Source: Brevundimonas sp.
Lineage (GTDB): Bacteria; Pseudomonadota; Alphaproteobacteria; Caulobacterales; Caulobacteraceae
Assembly (NCBI RefSeq): GCF_030656255.1
Contig: NZ_JAUSOE010000077.1
Coordinates: 1 to 52,325, forward strand
Length of the DNA: 52,325 nt
Direction of reading: 5' to 3'
The notes beneath the pieces are model-generated. The model saw only the letters and a program-made list of their open reading frames with translations. It was not told where the DNA came from and made no database searches. The position numbers and the translations under genes are program-made. Below, in pieces: positions 32,133 to 39,840 of the stretch (position 1 is the stretch's first letter; the number at the start of each line of letters is the position of its first letter).

Positions 32133-32570
32133 CTACCTAGGCGCATACTCGGCTGCAGCCTTGCGCTCCTGCCAGGCCCAGAAGGTGCCGACGCCGATGC
32201 AGATGATGATGAGATAGCCGATCAAGTTCATCACTGTGTAGAGCGACGCTATGGGGATCGTCTTCGTCGTCAGGATCATGATGTGAGCCATCACGGTAAT
32301 AAGCTGTAGGCCGGCCACCCATACGGGCCAGGATTGAGGCGCCCGCCAGGCTAAAGCGGCGAAGACCACGAGGGACATCGCATCAATGAGAAACATCCCG
32401 ATCGGCAATCCGCGAAAGCCGTTGTTTTCCTGAACGAGCAATGATGCGAACCAAGCGGCAAGAAGATAGCCGGCGCCGACTCGTTCTCGTGGTCCGCCTT
32501 TGATGAAGGCGAAAAGAACCATGCCGACCATGAAGATCGCGCCGACGACCGCATAACCCATGTTCACCAT
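32133..32570 (-). CDS. Hypothetical integral membrane protein, 145 aa
   Basis: I see four to five hydrophobic segments: YAVVGAIFMVGMVLFAFI, GYLLAAWFASLLV, MFLIDAMSLVVFAALAW, VWVAGLQLITVMAHIMIL and a C-terminal one around MNLIGYLIIICIGVGTF. A short cytoplasmic tail WQERKAAAEYAPR ends it. No named family is recognised; the size and helix number resemble small phage-associated or hypothetical alphaproteobacterial membrane proteins. The ATG at 32570 follows GGGGGCGA and is preferred to an in-frame start 45 bases upstream. GC is somewhat low. Confidence 0.68.
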   Translation of the reverse strand: MVNMGYAVVGAIFMVGMVLFAFIKGGPRERVGAGYLLAAWFASLLVQENNGFRGLPIGMFLIDAMSLVVFAALAWRAPQSWPVWVAGLQLITVMAHIMILTTKTIPIASLYTVMNLIGYLIIICIGVGTFWAWQERKAAAEYAPR

Positions 32571-32659
32571 GCAAATCGCCCCCGCACTGAGTGCACGGGG
32601 GCGATAATGAACCATTGCTGGTTAAACGATAATGTCAGTCGGCTAAGCTTACCAAGAAT

Positions 32660-33010
32660 TCACCCAACCGAGCGCAGGTGGCCGGTCTGCTTGACTGGCT
32701 TGGGATCAAGCCAGTCGTCGGGCTTGCCGACCGGACCGATGGCGTAGGCGCCATAACCCAGGCGACGGTGATCTTTCTGGAGCTCCGCGTGGCAGGCGAC
32801 GATGGACTCGCGAGCGGCGGCGAGGGCGGCGATGGTTTCCATGGCCTTGGCTTGCGACGCCGTGGCGGCGACGGGCGAAAGGGACAGGGCGGCGCGGGCG
32901 CCGATGAAGGATTGAACCAGCGTCGTCGCCTGGGTGATGGCGGCGTCAATCGCGTGTTCGGTCGCGTGGAGATCGCCGGCGACGCTGGCGATGACTTCGG
33001 TCCGTTCCAT
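32660..33010 (-). CDS. Hypothetical helical protein, 116 aa
   Basis: The 116-residue protein is not recognised. The first 75 residues are helical and Ala-rich (LHATEHAIDAAITQATTLVQ, SQAKAMETIAALAAARESIV), including ACHAELQKDHRRLGYGAYAI. The C-terminal tail (GPVGKPDDWLDPKP) is Pro-rich. No signal or membrane helix is seen. A heptad-like pattern suggests a coiled-coil or four-helix bundle. It is preceded by an AT-rich 164-base gap with several TTAAC sequences. Confidence 0.65.
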   Translation of the reverse strand: MERTEVIASVAGDLHATEHAIDAAITQATTLVQSFIGARAALSLSPVAATASQAKAMETIAALAAARESIVACHAELQKDHRRLGYGAYAIGPVGKPDDWLDPKPVKQTGHLRSVG

Positions 33011-33174
33011 AGAAAGCCCCTAAAACAAGGTTTACAAGAGATGTAAGCTTAACATGGATTAACCTTGCTTGGTAGAGTCTTGTTAACCGTGATGGTCGTG
33101 CGCGTCTTCAGCGCCGATTGTTCGACGAACGGGATGTCGTTTCTGTTTTTGCCTGCTAGAAGCCGCTGAAAGGC

Positions 33175-33567
33175 CTAGGGATTGTCCAGCAGGAAATGGG
33201 CGGTCAGGGAGGCGATCGGCTGGTTGCGCGCCTCCTGCCAGGCTTCGGCCTGGACGTGGGCGACGCGGCGGCCGGCGCGGCTGATGCTGGCGCGGGCGAA
33301 GACATCGACGGGACGGCCGGTGCGCAGATAGGCGACCGTGACATTGATCGGACGCGGCAGGCGCGGGCTGGGGAAGGCCAGCGCCACCTGGGCCATGGCC
33401 GTCATTTCCAGCAGGGCCGCCGTCGAACCGCCGTGGAGGGCCGGCAGCATCGGGTTGCCGATCAACCGGTCGGCGAAGGGCAGGATGACAGTGATCTCGT
33501 CGCCGCTGACCAGGGTCTGAAGGTTCAGGAAGCGGGCGTAGGGGATGCGTTCGAGAAGGTCGCTCAT
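33175..33567 (-). CDS. PaaI-type hotdog thioesterase (second of overlapping pair)
   Basis: The 130-residue protein has the hotdog thioesterase layout: PFADRLIGNPMLPALHGGST (with the conserved HGG motif), AALLEMTAMAQVALAF on the long helix, NVTVAYLRTGRP and ARASISRAGRRVAHVQAEAW on the sheet. It should hydrolyse acyl-CoA thioesters in the cytoplasm. The ATG overlaps the stop of the upstream thioesterase gene by four bases. The pair probably arose by duplication and may form a heteromer or act on related substrates. Confidence 0.85.
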   Translation of the reverse strand: MSDLLERIPYARFLNLQTLVSGDEITVILPFADRLIGNPMLPALHGGSTAALLEMTAMAQVALAFPSPRLPRPINVTVAYLRTGRPVDVFARASISRAGRRVAHVQAEAWQEARNQPIASLTAHFLLDNP

Positions 33568-34013
33568 GCGTTGACCTCCCGGCTGGGATGGGCGCGGTTC
33601 AGCACATAGGCGGACTGGGCGGCGGCGACCGGGTCGGACGGGTCTTCCTCAAAGGCCCAGGCCCGGACGAAGGCGATGGTCGGCGTCAGCCGGAAGCATT
33701 TCGCCTGGGCCAGCAGGTCCACACGGGGGTGGGCGGCGCGCATATAATCCACCCGCAGGTCCAGGGTGGCGATGGGCTGAAACTCGGCCATGGCCGTCCA
33801 GACCGCCAGGCCGCCGATATGGTCCAGCAGGGTGGTGACGAGGCCGCCGGCCAGGACGCCCGTGTCGGGATCTCCGACCAGATCAGACCGCCAGGGCACG
33901 CGGATGCGCGGATCGCCGTCATGCAGGCCGTCGAAGACGAAGCCCAGCGCCCCGGTGTGGGCGGACCCGGCCGCCAGCTGGGGCAGGATGGTGTCGACGA
34001 AACTGTCGTGCAT
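33564..34013 (-). CDS. PaaI-type hotdog thioesterase (first of overlapping pair)
   Basis: The 149-residue protein carries hotdog features TGVLAGGLVTTLLDHIGGLA (helix with the catalytic Asp), PIATLDLRVDYMRAAHPRVD and KCFRLTPTIAFVRAWAFEED. The motif VLAGGLV replaces the HGG of its neighbour, a common variant in PaaI-like proteins. Its stop overlaps the next thioesterase start, so the two are co-translated. It is divergent from the exonuclease gene with about 75 bases between starts. Confidence 0.83.
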   Translation of the reverse strand: MHDSFVDTILPQLAAGSAHTGALGFVFDGLHDGDPRIRVPWRSDLVGDPDTGVLAGGLVTTLLDHIGGLAVWTAMAEFQPIATLDLRVDYMRAAHPRVDLLAQAKCFRLTPTIAFVRAWAFEEDPSDPVAAAQSAYVLNRAHPSREVNA

Positions 34014-34087
34014 GCGAACGGACGCCCGTGAAGCCGATGATCCTCTCCTGTATGGAGCGGAGCCCCGACGGCGTCGAGAGCGTTACG

Positions 34088-35125
34088 ATGGCCATGATCC
34101 GCCCCGAAGACCTGCTGCACCCCACGCCCGCCGGCTTGTATTGCCCGCCCGGCGACTTCTATGTCGATCCGGTGCGGCCGGTGGATCGGGCGGTGATCAC
34201 CCACGGCCATTCCGACCACGCGCGGGCCGGGCATGGGGTCGTCCTGGCCACGCGCCAGACCCTGGCCATCATGGCCGAACGCTACGGCGCCGATTTCGCG
34301 AGGCGCGAACAGGCGGTCGAATACGGCGAGGCCGCCGCGATCAACGGCGTGGACCTGCGGCTGGTCCCCGCCGGTCATGTGCTGGGCTCGGCCCAGGTCG
34401 AGGCGAAGTGGAAGGGCCTGACCATGGTGGTGTCGGGCGACTACAAGCGCCGGCGCGATCCGACCTGCCCGGCCTTCGAGCCTTTGCCCTGTCACGTCTT
34501 CATCTCGGAGGCGACCTTCGGCCTGCCGGTGTTTCGCCATCCGCCGGCCGAGGAGGAGATCGGGCGGCTGGTCCGATCGCTGGGTCAGTTTCCGGAACGG
34601 GCCCATCTGGTCGGGGCCTATGCTCTGGGCAAGGCGCAGCGGATCATCATGAGCCTGCGCGAAGCGGGGTGGGAGAGGCCGATCTATGTGCACGGGGCGA
34701 TGGAGCGGCTGAACGCCCTGTACGAACGCGAGGGGGTCGAACTGGGGCCGATCCTGCCGGCGCGGGGCCTGCCCAAGGGGGCGCTGGGCGGCGAGGTGGT
34801 GATCGCCCCGCCGTCGGCGATTCAGGATCGCTGGGCCCGCAGTTTCGCCGATCCGGTGACGGCCTTCGCCTCGGGCTGGATGGGGGTGCGGGCGCGGGCG
34901 CGCCAACGCGGCGTGGAGCTGCCGCTTGTGGTGTCGGACCACGCCGACTGGGGCGAACTGGTCGCCACCTTCGAAGAACTGAAGCCCGAAGAGGTCTGGA
35001 TCACCCACGGCCGCGAGGAGGGTCTGCTGCGATGGGCCGAGCTGAACGGCCAGAAGGCGCGGGCGCTGCGCCTCGTCGGTTACGACGAGGAGGATGAAGA
35101 GGCGCTGGAGGTCCGGCCCGACTGA
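34088..35125 (+). CDS. Ligase-associated DNA exonuclease (metallo-beta-lactamase / beta-CASP fold)
   Basis: The 345-residue protein matches the mRNA 3'-end-processing-factor-like family named ligase-associated DNA exonuclease. Visible are the zinc motif VITHGHSDHARAGH, GHVLGSAQVE, VVSGDYKRRRDPT, FISEATFGLPVF, VGAYALGKAQRI and SDHADWGELV. In many bacteria it adjoins an ATP-dependent DNA ligase and an Lhr-type helicase, which are absent here. ATG 34088 (or 34094) gives the family N terminus IRPEDLLHPTPAGLYCPPGD; earlier in-frame starts at 34028-34052 are less likely. Confidence 0.9.
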   Translation: MAMIRPEDLLHPTPAGLYCPPGDFYVDPVRPVDRAVITHGHSDHARAGHGVVLATRQTLAIMAERYGADFARREQAVEYGEAAAINGVDLRLVPAGHVLGSAQVEAKWKGLTMVVSGDYKRRRDPTCPAFEPLPCHVFISEATFGLPVFRHPPAEEEIGRLVRSLGQFPERAHLVGAYALGKAQRIIMSLREAGWERPIYVHGAMERLNALYEREGVELGPILPARGLPKGALGGEVVIAPPSAIQDRWARSFADPVTAFASGWMGVRARARQRGVELPLVVSDHADWGELVATFEELKPEEVWITHGREEGLLRWAELNGQKARALRLVGYDEEDEEALEVRPD

Positions 35126-35143
35126 AACCGGGCCTGAAACCCG

Positions 35144-36799
35144 TCAGGCGCGACGGGCGGCGCGGCGCTTCGGAGCGCGGGTGTCGGCGCCGTCGCCATC
35201 ATCATCGGCGGCGGCGGCGGCCTGCACCGTCGACAGGGCGGCGTTCATGGCCATGCGCAAGCGTTCGGGCTTGATCGGCTTCTCGACCACGGCGGCCATG
35301 CCGATGGACAGATAGTGTTTGGCGTCTTCCGGATCGGCGTTGGCGGTCAGGGCGACGATGGGAATGCGGCTGACGGGGCCGTTCAGGGCGCGAATGGCCT
35401 GGGTGGCCTGGACGCCGTCCATGCGCGGCATCTTGATGTCCATCAGGATCAGGTCGTAGCGGTTCTCCTGCACGGCCTGAACCGCCTCAAGCCCATCCTC
35501 GGCCAGTTCGGAGCTGCAGCCGAACATCTCGCACAGGGCCTGGGCCACGACCCGGTTGGTGGCGTTGTCGTCGACGATAAGGATGTGCGGGGCGGACTGG
35601 AGGTTCAGCTCCGAAAGGTCCGACACGTTCGAGGCGGCCTCGACCTCGACCACGGCCCGGCGCGCGGTCATGTCAAAGGCGAAGGTGGCGCCGCGCCCCT
35701 GGTTGTTTTCGGCCCAGATGCGGCCGCCCATGCGGTCGACCACCTGACGGCAGATCGACAGGCCCAGACCGGCGCCGTCAGGACCCGAGCCGTGAACGAA
35801 GGGCTCGAAGATGGAATCGACGCGGTCTGCGTCCACGCCGGGGCCGTCGTCGCGGACGCGAGCCTGCATGCGGATCTGATCGCCGTCGACCCAGGCCTTG
35901 AGCCTGGCCTCGACCATGCCGTTGCGCGCGAATTTCAGGGCGTTGCCGATCAGGTTGTTGAACACCTGTTTCAACCGCACGCCGTCGATGACGGCCGCCA
36001 GTTCGGTGTCGCCTTCATAGCCGACCATCAGGGTCACGCCGTCCTGGGACGCGCGCGGCTCCCACAGGGACTGGACGTCGTCCATCACGGCGCGAAGGGG
36101 GGTGGGGACGGGGTTCAGCTCAAGCTCGCCCGCCTCGGCCTTGGACAGATCGACCGCGTCCTGAAGGATTCGCAGCAGGCTTTCGGAGGAATCGACGATG
36201 GTCTGGACGTGGGCCTGGGCCGCTTCGTTCAGGGGTTGGCGGCGCAGCAGTTCGGCCACGGCCAGCACGCCGTTCATCGGGGTGCGCAGCTCATGGCTCA
36301 TGATGGCCAGGAACTGGCTCTTGGCGCGGGCGGAGGCGATGGCCTGGGCGCGGGTGTCGTTGAGGATGGCGGCCTGATCGGCCATCTTGGCGTCGTATTC
36401 GCGCTGGCGGTCGGTGGCCGCCTTGAGCAGGGTCGCCGCTGTGCCCACCCCGTGATAGCGGCCGTTCTTGGTGACGATGAAGCCGCGCAGCAGGGCGGCG
36501 GGACCGCCCCGCGACATGATGTCGGAGAAGGCGTCGATCCGGGTGTCGCCTTCGACGACCGCAGGTTCGGCGTCCATGGCGAAACTGATGGGGCGGGTGT
36601 CGTAAAGGGCGTGGCCGAAGCGGCCGGCGATTTTCTGAAGGAAGGCGGTGCGTTCGACCAGACCCACGGGACGGTCATTTTCGACAACCGGGATGACCAG
36701 AGTGTCAGGCTCGCGCTCGAAACGCGCAAGCACCTCGCAGCCGAGCGTCGACGGGGCGATGGGCTCGGGCCGTTCTGAAAGGGTCTCAATGGTCGGCAT
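35144..36799 (-). CDS. Hybrid sensor histidine kinase with N-terminal CBS-like module and receiver domain
   Basis: The 551-residue protein has an N-terminal 130-residue module of two CBS-like halves (LVIPVVENDRPVGLVERTAF and FIVTKNGRYHGVGTAATLL), then a short helix, a HisKA domain with phospho-acceptor His169 in AIMSHELRTPMNG, and an HATPase domain (N box NNLIGNALKF, G boxes VRDDGPGVD and GAGLGLSICR). A receiver domain with Asp454 in LILMDIKMPRMDG follows, and the tail is basic (APKRRAARRA). No membrane segment is present, so it is cytoplasmic. No output regulator adjoins. The ATG follows GGAG. It is divergent from queC. Confidence 0.9.
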   Translation of the reverse strand: MPTIETLSERPEPIAPSTLGCEVLARFEREPDTLVIPVVENDRPVGLVERTAFLQKIAGRFGHALYDTRPISFAMDAEPAVVEGDTRIDAFSDIMSRGGPAALLRGFIVTKNGRYHGVGTAATLLKAATDRQREYDAKMADQAAILNDTRAQAIASARAKSQFLAIMSHELRTPMNGVLAVAELLRRQPLNEAAQAHVQTIVDSSESLLRILQDAVDLSKAEAGELELNPVPTPLRAVMDDVQSLWEPRASQDGVTLMVGYEGDTELAAVIDGVRLKQVFNNLIGNALKFARNGMVEARLKAWVDGDQIRMQARVRDDGPGVDADRVDSIFEPFVHGSGPDGAGLGLSICRQVVDRMGGRIWAENNQGRGATFAFDMTARRAVVEVEAASNVSDLSELNLQSAPHILIVDDNATNRVVAQALCEMFGCSSELAEDGLEAVQAVQENRYDLILMDIKMPRMDGVQATQAIRALNGPVSRIPIVALTANADPEDAKHYLSIGMAAVVEKPIKPERLRMAMNAALSTVQAAAAADDDGDGADTRAPKRRAARRA

Positions 36800-36880
36800 A
36801 CTGCCTGGAACTCCTTACTCGGTGATACTCTGGACCGGTAGCGCTTGCGGATTAGTTAAGCTGGATCAAAAAGTTTCGCG

Positions 36881-36899
36881 GATGACATGCGGTGTCATC
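36881..36899. promoter_or_regulatory. Dyad GATGACA-N5-TGTCATC between kinase and queC genes
   Basis: Seven-base perfect arms flank TGCGG in the 222-base divergent intergenic region, about 80 bases upstream of the kinase start and 120 bases upstream of queC. It is a candidate transcription-factor site for either gene. Confidence 0.5.
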
Positions 36900-36957
36900 T
36901 TCGGACCGGCGAACCGGATTTTGCGCCGCTGTCCGCTCTGGTGTAGAAGGCCGGCCC

Positions 36958-36971
36958 GACCCATATGGGTC
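36958..36971. promoter_or_regulatory. 14-bp perfect palindrome GACCCATATGGGTC upstream of queC
   Basis: This spacer-free palindrome lies 51 bases upstream of the queC start codon, where an operator near the promoter is expected. I recognise no consensus for it. Confidence 0.5.
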
Positions 36972-37021
36972 CCCATCCCTTTGTGCATGCGCGCGGCCGA
37001 CCGGCCGACCGCAGATTCGTC

Positions 37022-37753
37022 ATGAGCGTCATCCTGGAAAAGACCCCCACATCGGCCCTGGTCCTGTTCTCCGGCGGGCAGGACAGCGCGACCTGTCTGG
37101 CCTGGGCGCTGGAGCGGTTCGACCGGGTGGAGACGGTCGGCTTCGACTACGGCCAGCGCCATCTGGTCGAGATGGAGGCGCGCCAGGCTGTGCGTGCGGG
37201 GATCAAGACGGCCCTGCCGCAATGGGCCGACCGTCTGGGCGACGACCATGTGGTGGACCTGACCGGCTATGGCCGGATCGCCGAGAGCGCCCTGACCGCC
37301 GATCGCAAGATCGAGATGGATGCGCGCGGCCTGCCGACCACCTTTGTGCCGGGGCGCAACCTGATCTTCCTGGTGGCCGCGGCGGCCCTGGCGGATCGGC
37401 GCGGGCTGGAGGTGCTGGTCGGCGGCATGTGCGAGACGGACTATTCCGGCTATCCCGACTGTCGCCACGAGACCATGGAGGCCATGGCGCGCGCCCTGTC
37501 GCTGGGGCTGGACAAGCCGGTGGTGATCGACACCCCGTTGATGTGGCTGACCAAGGGGCAGACCTGGGCGCTGGCCGAGCGGATCGGCGGCGAGGCTCTG
37601 GTCGAACTGATCATCGAGGACAGCCACACCTGCTATCAGGGCGACCGGACGCATCGGCACGCCTGGGGCTATGGCTGCGGCGAATGCCCGGCGTGCGAAC
37701 TGCGCGCGGCGGGGTATGAAGACTGGGGCGCATCCCAGGGCGCCAAGACGTGA
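37022..37753 (+). CDS. queC: 7-cyano-7-deazaguanine (preQ0) synthase
   Basis: QueC turns 7-carboxy-7-deazaguanine into preQ0 using ATP and ammonia. The 243-residue protein has the PP-loop ATPase motif [18 protein letters not shown], the substrate segment [17 protein letters not shown], and the C-terminal zinc site: one Cys in SHTCYQGD and three in [15 protein letters not shown] 37022 gives the proper start; the in-frame ATG at 36965 lies within the leader. It overlaps queE by four bases (GTGA). queC-queE-queD form one operon for preQ0 synthesis. Confidence 0.97.
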   Translation: MSVILEKTPTSALVLFSGGQDSATCLAWALERFDRVETVGFDYGQRHLVEMEARQAVRAGIKTALPQWADRLGDDHVVDLTGYGRIAESALTADRKIEMDARGLPTTFVPGRNLIFLVAAAALADRRGLEVLVGGMCETDYSGYPDCRHETMEAMARALSLGLDKPVVIDTPLMWLTKGQTWALAERIGGEALVELIIEDSHTCYQGDRTHRHAWGYGCGECPACELRAAGYEDWGASQGAKT

Positions 37754-38385
37754 CCTATTCGGCCAAGGAAGTGTTTCTGACCGTCCAGGGCGAGGGCGGA
37801 CAGGCGGGACGGCCGGCGGTCTTTCTGCGCTTCGCCGGCTGCAATCTTTGGAGCGGGCGCGAGCAGGATCGGGCGAGCGCCGTCTGCAGCTTCTGCGACA
37901 CGGACTTCGTCGGCGTGGACGGGGACGGCGGGGGCAAGTTCGCGAGCGCCGACCTGTTGGCCCATCATGTCGCGGCGATGTGGCGGGGGCGGGCGGGGGA
38001 TCCGAAACTGGTGGTCTGCACCGGCGGCGAGCCCCTGTTGCAGTTGGACCCGCCGCTGATCGCGGCCCTGCGGGCGCGGGACTTCGAGATCGCCATCGAG
38101 AGCAACGGCACCCTGGCGGCGCCGGACGGGATCGACTGGATCTGCGTCAGTCCCAAGGCCGACGCCGATCTGATCCAGGTCAAGGGGCAGGAGCTGAAGC
38201 TGGTCTATCCGCAGGCCAAGGCCCTGCCGGAGCGGTTCGAAGACCTGGATTTCGAACGGTTCTGGCTTCAGCCCATGGACGGCCCCGACCAGGCGGAGAA
38301 CACCGCCGCCGCCATCGAATACTGCCTGACCCATCCCCAGTGGCGCCTGAGCGTCCAGACCCACAAGTATATCGGCGTCCGCTAA
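37750..38385 (+). CDS. queE: 7-carboxy-7-deazaguanine synthase (radical SAM)
   Basis: QueE is the radical SAM enzyme that forms the deazaguanine ring from carboxytetrahydropterin. The 211-residue protein has [12 protein letters not shown]...[10 protein letters not shown], an unusually spaced iron-sulfur motif Cx14CxxC known from one QueE clade, instead of Cx3Cx2C. TGGEPLLQ is the SAM-contact motif, and WLQPMDGP and [19 protein letters not shown] match the family C terminus. The start is GTG 37750, coupled to the queC stop. The next gene, queD, starts on the last base of its stop codon. Confidence 0.95.
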   Translation: MTYSAKEVFLTVQGEGGQAGRPAVFLRFAGCNLWSGREQDRASAVCSFCDTDFVGVDGDGGGKFASADLLAHHVAAMWRGRAGDPKLVVCTGGEPLLQLDPPLIAALRARDFEIAIESNGTLAAPDGIDWICVSPKADADLIQVKGQELKLVYPQAKALPERFEDLDFERFWLQPMDGPDQAENTAAAIEYCLTHPQWRLSVQTHKYIGVR

Positions 38386-38753
38386 TGCCCGTTTTCGAAA
38401 TCACCAAACAGGCGACCTTCGACGCCGCCCACCACTTCCCCAACGAACCCGAGGGCAGCATCTATCGCCGCGTTCACGGCCATTCCTTCACGGTCGAGGC
38501 GACGATCCAGTCCGAGGTCCTGGACGCCGAGCACAACTGGGTCGCTGATCTGGGCGCGCTGGACCGGGCGCTGAAGGCGGCGGCGGAACAGCTGGATCAC
38601 GGCATGCTCAACGAGCACGAGGGGCTGGAACTGCCCAGCCTGGAGAACCTGTGCCTGTGGTTCGTGAAGACCCTGAAGCCCGACTGGCCGGGGCTGTGCC
38701 GGGTGCAGGTGGCGCGGCCGACGATCAACGAGCGGTGCGTGCTGAGCCTCTAG
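38385..38753 (+). CDS. queD: 6-carboxytetrahydropterin synthase-like protein lacking the catalytic Cys
   Basis: QueD makes 6-carboxy-tetrahydropterin from dihydroneopterin triphosphate for the QueE step. The 122-residue protein keeps the zinc histidines His16 (FDAAHHF), His31 and His33 (VHGHSF), and the ADLGALDRALKAAAEQLDHGM-type helix segment. In canonical QueD the residue four before the HGH motif is a catalytic cysteine (CxxxHGH); here that position is Tyr27 (EGSIYRRVHGH), and the only cysteines are near the C terminus (ENLCLW, GLCRV, NERCVL). The start overlaps the queE stop (TAATG). Confidence 0.93.
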   Translation: MPVFEITKQATFDAAHHFPNEPEGSIYRRVHGHSFTVEATIQSEVLDAEHNWVADLGALDRALKAAAEQLDHGMLNEHEGLELPSLENLCLWFVKTLKPDWPGLCRVQVARPTINERCVLSL

Positions 38754-39442
38754 GCGGTCAGCCACTCCACTAGCGCCGCGCTGACCGCTTCGGGCTGTTC
38801 CAGCGTCGAGGCGTGGCCGCAGTCGGGGATGATGGCGAGGCTGGCGCCCGGGATGGCGTCGGAGATTTCTTGGGCGCGATCCGGCGGGGTCAGCGGATCG
38901 CGGTCCCCGACCAGGACGAGAGTTGGAATCTTGATGTCCGCCAGGTGCGGCCGCGAGTCGATCCGCTTCGTAATCGCCGCTTCCTGGCGAATGAAACCGT
39001 CGGATCCGACATCGCGGCCCATGCGGATCTGGATGTCGATCAGGTCCTGACGGTCGCGATGGTTGGGATGAAGCAGGTTGGGCGTGACCTGGGCCAGGAC
39101 CGCTTCCAGTTCGCCGTTCCGGACCCGTTCCATAAGCAGGCGTCGCGCCTCGATCTGCTCGGGCGTGTCGGCGCGGGCCGAGGTGTTAAGCAGGGCCAGT
39201 TTGATGACCCGTTCCGGCGCCTGGCGGAGAATTTCCATGGCGATATAGCCCCCCATGGAAATGCCGCCGAGCGCGAAGCGCGGCGGGGCGTCACGCAGGA
39301 TGGCGGCGGCCATGGCGGCGATGGTTTCGCCCTCCAGGGTCGAGGCGACGGTGACCGGCCCTTGAGGCCACAGGGCGACGGTCTGGGAAGCGAACATTTC
39401 GGCCGTGCAGGCGAGGCCGGGGATCAGGACGGTCGGGGTCAT
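38750..39442 (-). CDS. Alpha/beta hydrolase
   Basis: The 230-residue protein has the alpha/beta hydrolase fold: oxyanion strand VLIPGLACTAEMF, nucleophile elbow GGISMGGYIAME (Ser), acidic residue in VGDRDPLTPP, and catalytic His in PDCGHASTLEQP. It resembles 3-oxoadipate enol-lactonase or esterase-type hydrolases, but the substrate cannot be read from the sequence. Its stop codon overlaps that of queD on the opposite strand by four bases; the two genes are convergent. Confidence 0.87.
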   Translation of the reverse strand: MTPTVLIPGLACTAEMFASQTVALWPQGPVTVASTLEGETIAAMAAAILRDAPPRFALGGISMGGYIAMEILRQAPERVIKLALLNTSARADTPEQIEARRLLMERVRNGELEAVLAQVTPNLLHPNHRDRQDLIDIQIRMGRDVGSDGFIRQEAAITKRIDSRPHLADIKIPTLVLVGDRDPLTPPDRAQEISDAIPGASLAIIPDCGHASTLEQPEAVSAALVEWLTA

Positions 39443-39504
39443 TTGAGGACCGTAGCACGAAACCGCTTCCGGGCCGGAAGACGAGAGACTGTGGGATCAG
39501 TCGA

Positions 39505-39780
39505 TCAGCAGGTCTTGCCCTGACGCTGGCGCTGTTCGCAGCGGCGTTGTTCGCGCTCATAGTCGCGCTGTTCGCGTTCGCGGCGGGCGCGGGTTTCCTC
39601 GTCGGAGGTGGTGACGGCGTCAAAGCCGGCGCCGACGACCGCGCCGGTAGCCTTGGCCGTGCCGCCCACCACGGCGGCGGTTCCGCCGACGACGGCGCCG
39701 ACGACGCAGCCCTGGAGCATGAGGGCTGAGCCCAGAGCCATGGCCAGGCCGGTGGCGCGCAGGATGCGACGGTCGATCAT
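39505..39780 (-). CDS. Glycine-zipper lipoprotein, hypothetical
   Basis: The 91-residue protein has a signal peptide with lipobox LMLQGC (Cys at residue 25), a glycine-zipper-like hydrophobic repeat (VVGAVVGGTAAVVGGTAKAT and GAVVGAGFDAV), and a charged C-terminal helix (SDEETRARREREQRDYERE) ending in two Cys. The zipper could insert into the outer membrane or oligomerise. Similar small proteins occur in the Caulobacterales. It lies upstream of the hydrolase gene on the same strand, 62 bases apart. Confidence 0.75.
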   Translation of the reverse strand: MIDRRILRATGLAMALGSALMLQGCVVGAVVGGTAAVVGGTAKATGAVVGAGFDAVTTSDEETRARREREQRDYEREQRRCEQRQRQGKTC

Positions 39781-39840
39781 TCGGATTCTCCCCTTAGGAG
39801 CGCCAGACTAGGCCCTTAATGGTGAATGGAGGCTGACGGT

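Noticed and set aside
33049-33062. CtrA-like site TTAA-N6-TTAA in an AT-rich gap
   Set aside because: The known CtrA consensus has seven bases between the TTAA halves; here there are six, so I do not call it.
35315-36778. Long plus-strand reading frame opposite the hybrid kinase
   Set aside because: Shadow frame; the minus strand encodes clear HisKA, HATPase and receiver domains.
36840-37021. Possible preQ1 riboswitch upstream of queC
   Set aside because: No conserved preQ1-I, II or III core sequence could be recognised; only palindromes are visible.
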